Source of the DNA: Fibrobacter succinogenes
GTDB lineage: Bacteria; Fibrobacterota; Fibrobacteria; Fibrobacterales; Fibrobacteraceae
Length of the DNA: 64,000 bases
Direction of reading: 5' to 3'
Assembly (NCBI GenBank): GCA_902794535.1
Contig: CADBHQ010000004.1
Location: 124,001-188,000 of the forward strand
The notes under the pieces are model-generated. The model saw only the letters and a list, made by a program, of their open reading frames with translations, made no database searches and was not told the origin of the DNA. Below, one piece after another: positions 1-7,593 of the stretch (the stretch's first letter is position 1; each line of letters opens with the position of its first letter). Both the position numbers and the translations under genes were made by a program.

Positions 1-713
1 AGGAAATTCCTGGTCGCTCGACTTTCGAGGTTGCCGATAGTTTGGATACGGTTGTTATCGATTCGATTCGATGGGCGAACTATTATGCGCTTTCGAACGA
101 AGAATATTTGGCGACTCAGTTCGAAGAAAAGTTGATGAAGCATACCCTCGAATTGGGGTGGTCCTACAAAATGAGCAAGAATATGCTGAAGTTGGGAACG
201 GCTTTGATCGTGTTTAAGGATATGTCTGACTTTGTGCAGAAGGATAAAATTTCTCGATTTAGCTTCACGAATGAAACCTATGGTATTTTAGGGTATTATT
301 TCCATGGCAGCGATTACTTGGAACAGCGTTTCCCGATGTCGTTGACAACATCGTTCGAAGGTTTCAAGAATACGATGGCCTTGACACCTAGGTACAAGCT
401 TTATAATCGTAACGACATGAGTGAATTTGAATGGAACTTCATGGATAACATGGATATTACGATTTGCCCGAAACTCCTTGAACTTTCAATGGGTGGCGGT
501 ATCCGTCAGAATTTCTTGAGTTACGAAATCGATGATACGGATTATGACGAAATGGAATTGGATATAGATGCCTCTACAAAACTGCGTGTGCATCATTCCC
601 AGTCCTTGTATTCTGATTGGACTGTGGGCGTTCTATTCAATTATCGTCCGGATAACAAGGCTGACCAGTACAAGGATTTCTATATCATAGCGGCCTTGAA
701 TTACGATTTCTAG
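1..713 (+). CDS. C-terminal part of a probable outer-membrane beta-barrel protein (cut by window edge)
   Basis: The frame is open from the first bases of the window to a TAG stop at 711-713, so the 5' end lies outside; the TTG at 42 is an internal Leu codon, not a convincing start. About 237 residues are visible. They alternate polar and aromatic residues in short strands (for example TPRYKLYNRNDMSEFEWNF and DFYIIAALNYDF) and end in a terminal Phe, the usual signature of Gram-negative outer-membrane barrels. No specific family is recognised. A porin-like or barrel-assembly substrate role is inference from composition and the C-terminal residue only. Confidence 0.6.
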   Translation, partial: EIPGRSTFEVADSLDTVVIDSIRWANYYALSNEEYLATQFEEKLMKHTLELGWSYKMSKNMLKLGTALIVFKDMSDFVQKDKISRFSFTNETYGILGYYFHGSDYLEQRFPMSLTTSFEGFKNTMALTPRYKLYNRNDMSEFEWNFMDNMDITICPKLLELSMGGGIRQNFLSYEIDDTDYDEMELDIDASTKLRVHHSQSLYSDWTVGVLFNYRPDNKADQYKDFYIIAALNYDF

Positions 714-719
714 TTACTT

Positions 720-1547
720 ATGTACATCGGTTGTCATCTTTCTTCTTCTGCGGGCTTTCTTGCCATGGGCGAGACCGCAGTTTCTATTGGTGCAAATACA
801 TTCCAGTTCTTTACGCGTAATCCGCGTGGTGGTGCAGCAAAGCCGTTTGACAAGGCGGATGCTGCGGCCTTGGTGAAATTGCTGGAGGCAAAACAGTTTG
901 GTCCGATTTTGGCTCATGCGCCGTATACGCTGAATGCCTGCGCTGCAGACGAAGGCCTTAGGCAGTATGCGATTGACGTCATGAAAGACGACCTTTTTCG
1001 TATGGACCATTTCCCGGAAGCGATGTATAACTTTCACCCGGGAAGCCATGTCAAGCAGGGGGTCGAGGTGGGAATAGATCTGATTTCGAAAGCCCTGAAT
1101 CAGATTTTGACGCCGACGCAAAAGACCACGGTACTTTTGGAAACGATGGCCGGGAAGGGCTCCGAGGTAGGGCGCACCTTTGAAGAGCTGCGGGCAATTA
1201 TTGACCGTGTGGAGCTTTCGGACAAGCTGGGCGTTTGTTTGGATACTTGCCATGTTTTTGATGGCGGGTACGATATCGTGGACCACTTGGACGATGTCTT
1301 GGCCGATTTTGATAAGGCGATTGGTTTAAATCGTTTGCGGGCCATCCATTTGAACGATTCCAAGAACCCGATGGGAAGCCATAAGGATCGTCATGAGGTT
1401 CTTGGGGGTGGTTTTATTGGTTTGGACGCTCTATTACGGATTGTAAATCATCCGAAACTTAAAAATTTGCCTTTTTACCTAGAAACACCGAATGAATTAC
1501 CTGGATATGCCAAGGAAATTGCTATAGTTCGAAAGAGCTCAGGCTAG
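720..1547 (+). CDS. nfo: Endonuclease IV (AP endonuclease)
   Basis: A 275-residue protein of typical length for the Nfo/APN1 TIM-barrel family, which cleaves DNA 5' of abasic sites in base-excision repair using three metal ions. Visible metal-ligand motifs: HAPY near residue 66, NFHPGSH at about 104-110, [13 protein letters not shown] with Glu141, [13 protein letters not shown] at about 173-185, HLNDSK and [14 protein letters not shown], and ETPNEL near the end. The ATG lies 6 bases after the preceding stop. The complete set of metal ligands appears intact, so the enzyme should be active. Cytoplasmic; no signal peptide. Confidence 0.95.
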   Translation: MYIGCHLSSSAGFLAMGETAVSIGANTFQFFTRNPRGGAAKPFDKADAAALVKLLEAKQFGPILAHAPYTLNACAADEGLRQYAIDVMKDDLFRMDHFPEAMYNFHPGSHVKQGVEVGIDLISKALNQILTPTQKTTVLLETMAGKGSEVGRTFEELRAIIDRVELSDKLGVCLDTCHVFDGGYDIVDHLDDVLADFDKAIGLNRLRAIHLNDSKNPMGSHKDRHEVLGGGFIGLDALLRIVNHPKLKNLPFYLETPNELPGYAKEIAIVRKSSG

Positions 1548-1612
1548 AGGTGTTTTATGTGCGGTTTCGGCGGTAAACAGATTTGTGTACACGTGAACTA
1601 GGGATTGTTCGT

Positions 1613-3397
1613 ATGAATATCTATTCTTATGGTATGAAGATTCCTGTTCACTATAACCATGTTGGTTATGCACCTGATTCCGCAAAGATTTTCTTTGTGA
1701 ACCCGCAGGAGCTTGAACCTAATTGTGGCGGCCTGGAAGCATATAAGTTTCGTGTCATAAGGCATGTGCTCTGTTCTGAATCTTCCGCCGTATGGGAAGG
1801 CTCTTTTACCAAAGATTCTTTTGACCATACCGGAACTTGCGAGTATACGGGCGAAAACCTCTGGTCGGGTGATTTTTCAAAAGTTATCGAACCGGGACGC
1901 TTTACGATCCAGATTTTGCGTAAGGGTGGAGCCGAAGGCGAAAAACAGCTTTTTGAAACCGAGCCGTTTGAAATTTCGACGGAATGGATTTATCGCCAGC
2001 TGTTGGCCAATATCAAGTCTTTTTACTACCAGCGCAGTGGTTTCGATTTGACTGCTGATTTTGCAGGCAAGTGGGCGAGACCTGCTGCACACATGGACGA
2101 TTGCATTGGGTTCCACCCGAGCATGAACCGCGAAGGAACTTGGAATGCTCATGGTGGCTGGTATGATGCCGGCGATTATGGCAAGTACATTGTGAATGGC
2201 GGCGTGTCTGTTGCGACATTGCTGCTTGCTTGCGAATTGATGGAAATTTCTTCAAGCGATAGCCGTGCTTATAAGGCTGTGCATTCGGCGCAACCGATTG
2301 TCGGACCCGATGGTCTAAAAATGTACAGCCTGATGGACGAAGTGCGTTTCGAACTTGAATTCTTCTTGCGCATGCAGGATACCGATGGCGGTGTATTCTT
2401 CAAGGTGACGCCCGAACATTGGGATGGCTTTGTTTCGCCGAGTGATTCTGACATGTCGCAAAAGCGCATGATTCTTGGAAAGTCTACGACTTCGACTTTG
2501 AATTTTGCAGGAGCTTTGGCGGCGGCTTCGCGCGTGTATCGCCAATGCGATACGGCGTTCGCAGAACGCTGCCTGCAAGCCGCGGTAAAGGCCTACAATT
2601 GGGCAGTGTCGCGTCCGTTTGTGGACTGGCCGCACAATACCGAAGGCAGTGGCGGTTACGGCGACGAACACGCCGAAGACGAATTTTTCTGGGCCCGCGC
2701 TATGCTTTACCGCGAATTGCTGGCCCGCGGCGAAGCCATTGAAGGCGTCTCGGCCGAAAGCTTGCGACCGATTCTTTTAGAAGACATGAAAGTGATTCCG
2801 CCTAAGTCTGCTTTGGACTGGCGTGATACACAGAACTTGGGCTGGATAGCGCTTGCCTTGCAGGATACTGACAAGGAATTCCGGCTTTTTGCTCGCACGA
2901 CGCTGAACATGACAGCCCGTGAAATCATTGATTTGCAACGGAGCGATGCCTATGGCGTTCCGATGCGCAAATTCATTTGGGGCAGTAATGGCGATATTGC
3001 AAACCATGCCTTGACGCTTGCGATTGTAAAACGCTGGGCCCCGAGTTTGGGCGGAACATCGCTTGATTTCTGGTGCCGCGAACTGGTGAACTACATTTAT
3101 GGCCGCAATCCGGTAGACGTGAGCTTTGTGACGGGTTCTGCCTGGAGTTCTCCTAAGGAACCGCATCACCGCTTGAGTCATTCCGATGGCGTTGAAGAAC
3201 CGATTCCGGGACTTTTGGTGGGTGGCATTAACAGCGACCGCCAAGACATGCATCGTTCGCCGCTTATTGTGCCGCATTATCCGGGCGAACAGTCTGGCCT
3301 TTCGTATACAGATGAACGTTGTTCGTTTGCAAGTAACGAAACCGCCATTAACTGGAACGCTCCGCTCACAGCGGTTCTTGCGTTACTTTCCTGCTAA
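1613..3397 (+). CDS. Glycoside hydrolase family 9 endoglucanase without signal peptide
   Basis: A 594-residue GH9 enzyme with an N-terminal Ig-like (CelD_N) domain at about residues 5-120 and an (alpha/alpha)6 barrel after it. GH9 hydrolyses beta-1,4-glucan with inversion. Seen: the WYDAGDYGKY catalytic-base motif (Asp185/Asp188), YIYGRNPVDVSFVTG, PHHRLSHSDG, and the C-terminal catalytic-acid motif SNETAINWNAPL (Glu near 576). I chose ATG 1613 (MNIYSYGMKI), preceded by AGGGA; an in-frame TTG at 1583 would add ten residues with no better ribosome site. Neither start gives a signal peptide, unlike the xylanases in this window. It may act on imported cellodextrins, but that is inference. Confidence 0.9.
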   Translation: MNIYSYGMKIPVHYNHVGYAPDSAKIFFVNPQELEPNCGGLEAYKFRVIRHVLCSESSAVWEGSFTKDSFDHTGTCEYTGENLWSGDFSKVIEPGRFTIQILRKGGAEGEKQLFETEPFEISTEWIYRQLLANIKSFYYQRSGFDLTADFAGKWARPAAHMDDCIGFHPSMNREGTWNAHGGWYDAGDYGKYIVNGGVSVATLLLACELMEISSSDSRAYKAVHSAQPIVGPDGLKMYSLMDEVRFELEFFLRMQDTDGGVFFKVTPEHWDGFVSPSDSDMSQKRMILGKSTTSTLNFAGALAAASRVYRQCDTAFAERCLQAAVKAYNWAVSRPFVDWPHNTEGSGGYGDEHAEDEFFWARAMLYRELLARGEAIEGVSAESLRPILLEDMKVIPPKSALDWRDTQNLGWIALALQDTDKEFRLFARTTLNMTAREIIDLQRSDAYGVPMRKFIWGSNGDIANHALTLAIVKRWAPSLGGTSLDFWCRELVNYIYGRNPVDVSFVTGSAWSSPKEPHHRLSHSDGVEEPIPGLLVGGINSDRQDMHRSPLIVPHYPGEQSGLSYTDERCSFASNETAINWNAPLTAVLALLSC

Positions 3398-3410
3398 TTC
3401 CCTTTTAGGG

Positions 3411-4250
3411 CTATTTGCTAGAATCTTTCTTACTTGCTGTAGAATCGTTCTTGACTGCAGTAGTATCTTTTGCGGTTGTATCTGCAACCGGTTCTGCTTT
3501 TTCTTTAACCTTGGGCAATAGCGATTGCAGGTCTACGATAGGATCTTTTTCGTTTTCGTATTCCTTGGCAGACACAATCGGCTTGTAATAGAACGAATCG
3601 GCTGCGGTAAGAATCCCTGTCGGGAGCAGATCGAAGTAAGAGGCTGCAAGAGACAACCAGTTGCGCAACCATTCCTTGCGGGATTCGCGGCTTGAATACC
3701 AAGAGTCTGCGTTGTATTGGTAATGGTGAACGTCGGTTGTCAAGTATATCGGAGTGTCACCCGAAAGTGTTTGGAAAACGCGCTTGACGCGGTGTGTGGC
3801 GGCTGCGCCCGTAATGAGCAACACGGTGTCGGCGTTGTGCTTTTTGAGCCAGGGAACAATGGTGAATGCTTCGCCAATGGTCGACGGGTCATCATGTCGT
3901 GCGATAAAAACGGCGTTGCTATCGAATTGTCCGAGGCGTAAAAAGTCTTCCAGATAGAATTCGGCATTGCTGCGTGTGCGGAGAATGCGACGGCCAAGAA
4001 TCAGCACGGAGTCCACCTTGCCGCTTACAACAAGGTCTGCGGCCAAATCGATGCGTTCCATGTCGGCACTTTGACCATCGAGAACGACAGCCCACTTTAC
4101 ATGTTCGAATTCGTCGTCATCGACAAGCCAGTGGCCGCTATGCGTCATAATCATGTAGAATACGATGACCATGAGTACAAATGCTGCAGCGATGGCGCTG
4201 TAAATGATTCTCTTTTTTTGAATCTGTTTTTTAGTGGGTAGTTTAGCCAA
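3411..4250 (-). CDS. DUF218 (SanA/ElyC/YdcF-type) single-pass membrane protein
   Basis: The protein has one N-terminal membrane helix (about residues 17-38) followed by a DUF218 domain. Seen: WAVVLDGQSADMERIDLAADLV, VDSVLILG, ARHDDPSTIGEA and DTVLLITGAAATHRVKRVF, matching the nucleotide-like fold of this family, which is linked to envelope integrity but has no settled reaction. The C-terminus is Lys/Thr/Ser-rich. I place the start at TTG 4250, giving 279 residues, because AAGGAG sits six bases upstream and overlaps the end of rimI; the ATG at 4292 would give a 50-base overlap and no ribosome site. It is the last gene of a ddl-tsaB-rimI operon. Confidence 0.8.
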   Translation of the reverse strand: MAKLPTKKQIQKKRIIYSAIAAAFVLMVIVFYMIMTHSGHWLVDDDEFEHVKWAVVLDGQSADMERIDLAADLVVSGKVDSVLILGRRILRTRSNAEFYLEDFLRLGQFDSNAVFIARHDDPSTIGEAFTIVPWLKKHNADTVLLITGAAATHRVKRVFQTLSGDTPIYLTTDVHHYQYNADSWYSSRESRKEWLRNWLSLAASYFDLLPTGILTAADSFYYKPIVSAKEYENEKDPIVDLQSLLPKVKEKAEPVADTTAKDTTAVKNDSTASKKDSSK

Positions 4251-4686
4251 TTTGAGCTCCTTCGGTGCGGTAGAGCGCCGCATTTTCGCCATCGGCGTAA
4301 TATTTCTTTCGGATTCCGAATAAATTAAATCCGTGCTTTTCGTAGAAGTTGCGGGCCTTGATATTGTTTTCGCGAACTTCTAGAAAGCAACAGTCGGACT
4401 TGTCTAAATCAAGCTGCGAAAGCCCTGCGTGCAAAAGCTGCGTGCCGATACCCTTGCGCTGTGCCGTTTCGCTTACGGCAATCGATAAGAGCTCGGAATC
4501 TGCACCCAGCAAATGAAATACGGCGTAGCCTTCAATGGCGCCTTCGTTTTCGTATACGACCGCGTAGGTGTAGGGCGCTTTGATTTCTTGCTCGTATTGC
4601 CGTTCGTTCCAATCTTGGAACGCAAGTTCGCCCTGAATCCTCAGTACGGCAGGAATGTCGGCGGAATTCATTTTGCGAATAGACAT
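4243..4686 (-). CDS. rimI: Ribosomal protein S18 N-alpha-acetyltransferase (GNAT)
   Basis: A 147-residue GNAT-fold protein. Motif A, the acetyl-CoA pyrophosphate loop, is seen as ETAQRKGIGTQLL; motif B follows as DCCFLEVRENNIKARNFYEKHGF, ending with the FGIRKKYYADGENAALYR tail typical of RimI. RimI acetylates the N-terminus of ribosomal protein S18 and commonly sits beside tsaB, as it does here, 17 bases downstream of it. Length and motif order are normal for the family. Its 3' end carries the ribosome-binding site of the next gene. Confidence 0.9.
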   Translation of the reverse strand: MSIRKMNSADIPAVLRIQGELAFQDWNERQYEQEIKAPYTYAVVYENEGAIEGYAVFHLLGADSELLSIAVSETAQRKGIGTQLLHAGLSQLDLDKSDCCFLEVRENNIKARNFYEKHGFNLFGIRKKYYADGENAALYRTEGAQIG

Positions 4687-4703
4687 TGCGTGTCCTAGGC
4701 GGT

Positions 4704-5354
4704 TCAGTGCAACTTTTCGAAGTACGAGGGCTGAATGTAGTTTGCTTCGAGCATCAAGCTAGGGGTGACCGAATCAAAGAGTTTGGCCCAGGCGCTTAGC
4801 GGGCGGCCTTTGTCGAGAACCGTTGTAGCACCGATTTCCTTGAATACGGCTGTGAGCGTTTCGTCGGCAAGGGCTGCTTCGTCGACCACGACTGTTTTTA
4901 CAGCGCTTGCTTTGAGGGCGTCGACCACTTGCTTTGTTTCGATAAAGCTTTCGTTATTGGCAAGGCGCAGGTACCAGTAGTCCTTGCGGGCGCGGATAAC
5001 AACTGCCGCATTTTCGACGGCCGCATTTTCGGGCGCGTCGGCAAAGCAGGCGAGGGCTTGCAGCGTAGACACGCCGTAGAGCTTGCGCTTGCCGCTAAAA
5101 CTTAAGCCTTCGCAAAAGGCGACTCCCGTGCGTAGTCCGCTGAAAGAGCCCGGGCCGAGCGTGACCATGACTCGCGTGACTTGGTCGAGCGCGGCACCAG
5201 CCTTTTCAAGCAGTGCGTCGAGCATGGCAGACGCGGTTTCTCCACGGGCCGATTCGTCTACGGATTCAAAGTAACGGGGGTCGGCGGCGCCCGATTCAAG
5301 GAGCGCCATCGAGATTCCCTTGCGCGAAGTATCTACAAATAAGTCGAAGGTCAT
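4704..5354 (-). CDS. tsaB: tRNA threonylcarbamoyladenosine biosynthesis protein TsaB
   Basis: A 216-residue ASKHA-fold protein. TsaB (YeaZ) pairs with TsaD and TsaE to make t6A37 on ANN-decoding tRNAs. The N-terminus FDLFVDTSRKGISMALLE and the loop VTLGPGSFSGLRTGVAFCEGL are diagnostic of TsaB; the second half is short and degenerate, as is normal for this non-catalytic scaffold. It starts within a few bases of the ddl stop and is followed by rimI, an arrangement common in bacteria. Neither tsaD nor tsaE is in this window. Confidence 0.9.
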   Translation of the reverse strand: MTFDLFVDTSRKGISMALLESGAADPRYFESVDESARGETASAMLDALLEKAGAALDQVTRVMVTLGPGSFSGLRTGVAFCEGLSFSGKRKLYGVSTLQALACFADAPENAAVENAAVVIRARKDYWYLRLANNESFIETKQVVDALKASAVKTVVVDEAALADETLTAVFKEIGATTVLDKGRPLSAWAKLFDSVTPSLMLEANYIQPSYFEKLH

Positions 5355-5356
5355 GA

Positions 5357-6391
5357 TTAACGCTTGATGTAGAGGCTCTTGTCGATAATCAAGTCAATCA
5401 GCTGGCTGTAGGTAATGCCGTTGCAGGCAGCCTGCTGCGGCAAGAGCGACGTGGGAGTCATGCCCGGGAGCGTATTCGTTTCGATAGCGAACAGCTGCTT
5501 GTCCTTGGTGATACGCACGTCGGTACGGCTGTAGCCTGCACCGCCCAAGGCATAGTGGGCGTTCTTCACGAGTTCCTGAATACGGGCTGTCAAATCGGGT
5601 TCGAATTCGGCCGGAGTGACTTCCTTGCATTCGCCGTTGTACTTGGCTTCAAAGTCAAAGTATTCGCGGGTGGTCATGCGCATTTCGGTCGGCGGGAGCG
5701 GCTTTTCGCCTTCGATGTAACCGCAGCTGGCTTCTTCGCCGGCAATGAACTTTTCGCAGAGCAGGCGGTTGGAATCCTTGAACAAATCCTGGGCAATCTT
5801 GCCGGCTTCGTCCAAGTCCTTTGCAATGCCGATACCGATAGAGGAACCACCCAGCGGATCCTTGATCACCAGCGGGAATCCGAGTTCGTCAGAAACAGAT
5901 ACGAGCGTGTCGCCGGTAAAGTCGTGCTTCCAAATCACGCGGTACGGCGGGGTCGGAATGCCGTTGGCCTTATAGATTTCCTTGGACTTCACCTTGTCCA
6001 TGGCGAGGGCCGATGCGAGGAGACCGCAACCGGTGTAGGGAATGCCCCAGTTTTCGAGCAAAGCCTGAATGTGGCCGTCTTCGCCCCACTTGCCGTGCAG
6101 AGCGAGGAATGCGATGTCTGCATCGGGGAGTTCAGAAAGGGCGGGGTTCTTTTTGCAGTTTGCGGCAGAGCCTTCGAGTCCGCGGAAGTAATTGACCGAG
6201 AAATTGTCCTTCTGGTACGGGGAAAGTTCGCGGGAAGACCAGTGCCAGGTGCCGTCTTTGTCGATGAGCACTGGGTGGATGTTGTAACGGTCCGGGTTCA
6301 TGGCACGAACGACACCGGTGCCACTGACAACGGAAACATCATGTTCGGTGGACGGGCCACCCATTAAAACCAATACGCGCATACGAGCCAT
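5357..6391 (-). CDS. ddl: D-alanine--D-alanine ligase
   Basis: A 344-residue ATP-grasp enzyme that joins two D-alanines for peptidoglycan stem-peptide synthesis in the cytoplasm. Seen: VLMGGPSTEHDVSVVSG at the N-terminus, PYTGCGLLASALAMDKVKSK, the ATP-binding strand PLVIKDPLGGSSIGIGI, the EFIAGEE-like CEKFIAGEEASCGYI, and TNTLPGMTPTSLLPQQA at the C-terminus (metal-binding and omega-loop region). The start MARMRV at 6391 has AAAGAGG seven bases upstream. It is the first gene of the ddl-tsaB-rimI-DUF218 run. Its upstream region is occupied by a long heptanucleotide-repeat tract. Confidence 0.95.
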   Translation of the reverse strand: MARMRVLVLMGGPSTEHDVSVVSGTGVVRAMNPDRYNIHPVLIDKDGTWHWSSRELSPYQKDNFSVNYFRGLEGSAANCKKNPALSELPDADIAFLALHGKWGEDGHIQALLENWGIPYTGCGLLASALAMDKVKSKEIYKANGIPTPPYRVIWKHDFTGDTLVSVSDELGFPLVIKDPLGGSSIGIGIAKDLDEAGKIAQDLFKDSNRLLCEKFIAGEEASCGYIEGEKPLPPTEMRMTTREYFDFEAKYNGECKEVTPAEFEPDLTARIQELVKNAHYALGGAGYSRTDVRITKDKQLFAIETNTLPGMTPTSLLPQQAACNGITYSQLIDLIIDKSLYIKR

Positions 6392-6437
6392 CGTAAACCT
6401 CTTTAGTAAAAATCTTTGTGAATAATGTAGTAAAATA

Positions 6438-6542
6438 GTAGACAGTAGGCGGTAGACGGTGGTTAATGTGAAATGTGAGATGAGTAATTAATAATGAACA
6501 ATGAATAGCTCATTTCTCATTCCACATCACTCATTCCACATT
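6438..6542. repeat. Heptanucleotide repeat tract (15 units)
   Basis: The 105 bases divide exactly into 15 seven-base units: GTAGACA, GTAGGCG, GTAGACG, GTGGTTA, ATGTGAA, ATGTGAG, ATGAGTA, ATTAATA, ATGAACA, ATGAATA, GCTCATT, TCTCATT, CCACATC, ACTCATT, CCACATT. The last five are approximate reverse complements of the ATGTGAG/ATGAGTA units, making an imperfect inverted repeat. It lies between the divergent ddl and epimerase genes. Three unit families occur in one uninterrupted phase. Confidence 0.85.
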
Positions 6543-6557
6543 TTTTAACAAACTCGG

Positions 6558-6586
6558 TTGCCTGTATTGCAAAAGGTTTGTATTTT
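6558..6586 (+). promoter_or_regulatory. Predicted sigma-70-type promoter for the epimerase gene
   Basis: TTGCCT at 6558-6563 and TATTTT at 6581-6586 are separated by exactly 17 bases, placing transcription start about 15 bases before the ATG at 6610. A GAGAGG ribosome site follows. It lies directly downstream of the heptad tract. Prediction from consensus only. Confidence 0.5.
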
Positions 6587-6609
6587 GTAGGTATTAGAGA
6601 GGTATATGT

Positions 6610-7530
6610 ATGCGAGTATTCGTTACTGGTGGAACTGGGTTCATCGGACATTATGTGGTTAAGGCCCTTCTGGAAAAAGGCCACGAAGTCGTTATTGCGA
6701 CAAGACACCCCAACAAGGTCCCGACCCTCAAGGCAAATCCCCATGTTTCGTTCGTGGAATGCGCCTTGACCGATTTCGATATCATGGCAGAAGGCCTACA
6801 GGGCTGCGACGCCTGCATTCACATTGCTCTGGGTTGGGGCGATACCCCGAGCACGATGCTTGCTAACGATACCCGCGCAACGGTGATGCTGCTTGAAAAT
6901 GCGGCAAAGGCCGGTTGCAAAAAGTTTATTTATACTAGCAGTACCGCGGCAATGGGCCGTATGCGCCCCTCGATGCGCGAAGTGACGAGCAACTTGCCGA
7001 TGGACCTTTACGGTGCCACCAAGGCCGCTGGCGAAGCCTTTGTGCTAGGCTTTACTCATGGCTACGGAACGCAATTCCCTGAAGTCAAGATGACCCGCAA
7101 CATTATTCGTCCGGGTTATACATTCGGTAACCCTGCTTGGCCCGATGGTTGCTCTCAGCCGGACCGTCGATTCTTCTCGATGGCCCAGGCCGTCAAGGAA
7201 AACCGCGACATTAATATCATCAAGAATGATGGCACGCAGTTCATTCATGCAAGCCAGCAGGCAAAGCTTTACCTGAGCCTTCTTGAATCCGACAAGAACG
7301 AAGAAATCTTCCTCGGTCTTGGTGAAGTTTGGATGAGCTGGAAGGAAATCGCCGAAATGATGGTTTCGATGAAACCTGGTTGCAAGTCCAAAATCATTGA
7401 AAGCGACCTTGGCTGGGGTGACGAACCCATGCTCTTTGACGTGAGCAAGATTCAGGAACAGTTCGGGCTCGTCTTTGACGCCCACGAGTTCATGCTCGAT
7501 CACGTCAAGTGGACTTATAACCAGATTTAG
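6610..7530 (+). CDS. NAD(P)-dependent epimerase/dehydratase (extended SDR)
   Basis: A 306-residue extended short-chain dehydrogenase. The Rossmann motif is FVTGGTGFIGHYV at the N-terminus; the catalytic region reads IYTSSTAAMG then DLYGATKAAGEAF, giving the Ser and YxxxK residues. The rest (RPGYTFGNPAW, WKEIAEMM) fits nucleotide-sugar or flavonol-type epimerases/reductases. No signal peptide. The specific substrate cannot be read from the sequence. It stands alone between its own promoter and a hairpin terminator, and its TAG stop falls inside a heptad-repeat tract. Confidence 0.8.
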   Translation: MRVFVTGGTGFIGHYVVKALLEKGHEVVIATRHPNKVPTLKANPHVSFVECALTDFDIMAEGLQGCDACIHIALGWGDTPSTMLANDTRATVMLLENAAKAGCKKFIYTSSTAAMGRMRPSMREVTSNLPMDLYGATKAAGEAFVLGFTHGYGTQFPEVKMTRNIIRPGYTFGNPAWPDGCSQPDRRFFSMAQAVKENRDINIIKNDGTQFIHASQQAKLYLSLLESDKNEEIFLGLGEVWMSWKEIAEMMVSMKPGCKSKIIESDLGWGDEPMLFDVSKIQEQFGLVFDAHEFMLDHVKWTYNQI

Positions 7531-7577
7531 ACGAAAGAACGGCTCTTCGAGCCTACAGACGAAAGACGAGAGAATGT
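7529..7577. repeat. Heptanucleotide repeat tract, AGACGAA family (copy A)
   Basis: Seven units in one phase: AGACGAA, AGAACGG, CTCTTCG, AGCCTAC, AGACGAA, AGACGAG, AGAATGT. The centre contains the palindrome GGCTC-TTC-GAGCC. The tract overlaps the last two bases of the epimerase stop codon. Copies of the same family lie inside two coding sequences at 25854 and 54841. Confidence 0.8.
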
Positions 7578-7590
7578 TTCTCTCGCCTTT
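7567..7590 (+). terminator. Rho-independent terminator
   Basis: CGAGAGA (7567-7573), loop ATGTT, TCTCTCG (7579-7585), then CCTTTATTTTAT. The left arm is made from heptad-repeat units. It lies between the convergent epimerase and purF genes and could act for both. Confidence 0.6.
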
Positions 7591-7593
7591 ATT

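Noticed and set aside
1558..1602. 14-codon open frame between nfo and the GH9 gene (MCGFGGKQICVHVN)
   Set aside because: Too short, no clear ribosome site and no terminator or anti-terminator structure to suggest a leader peptide.
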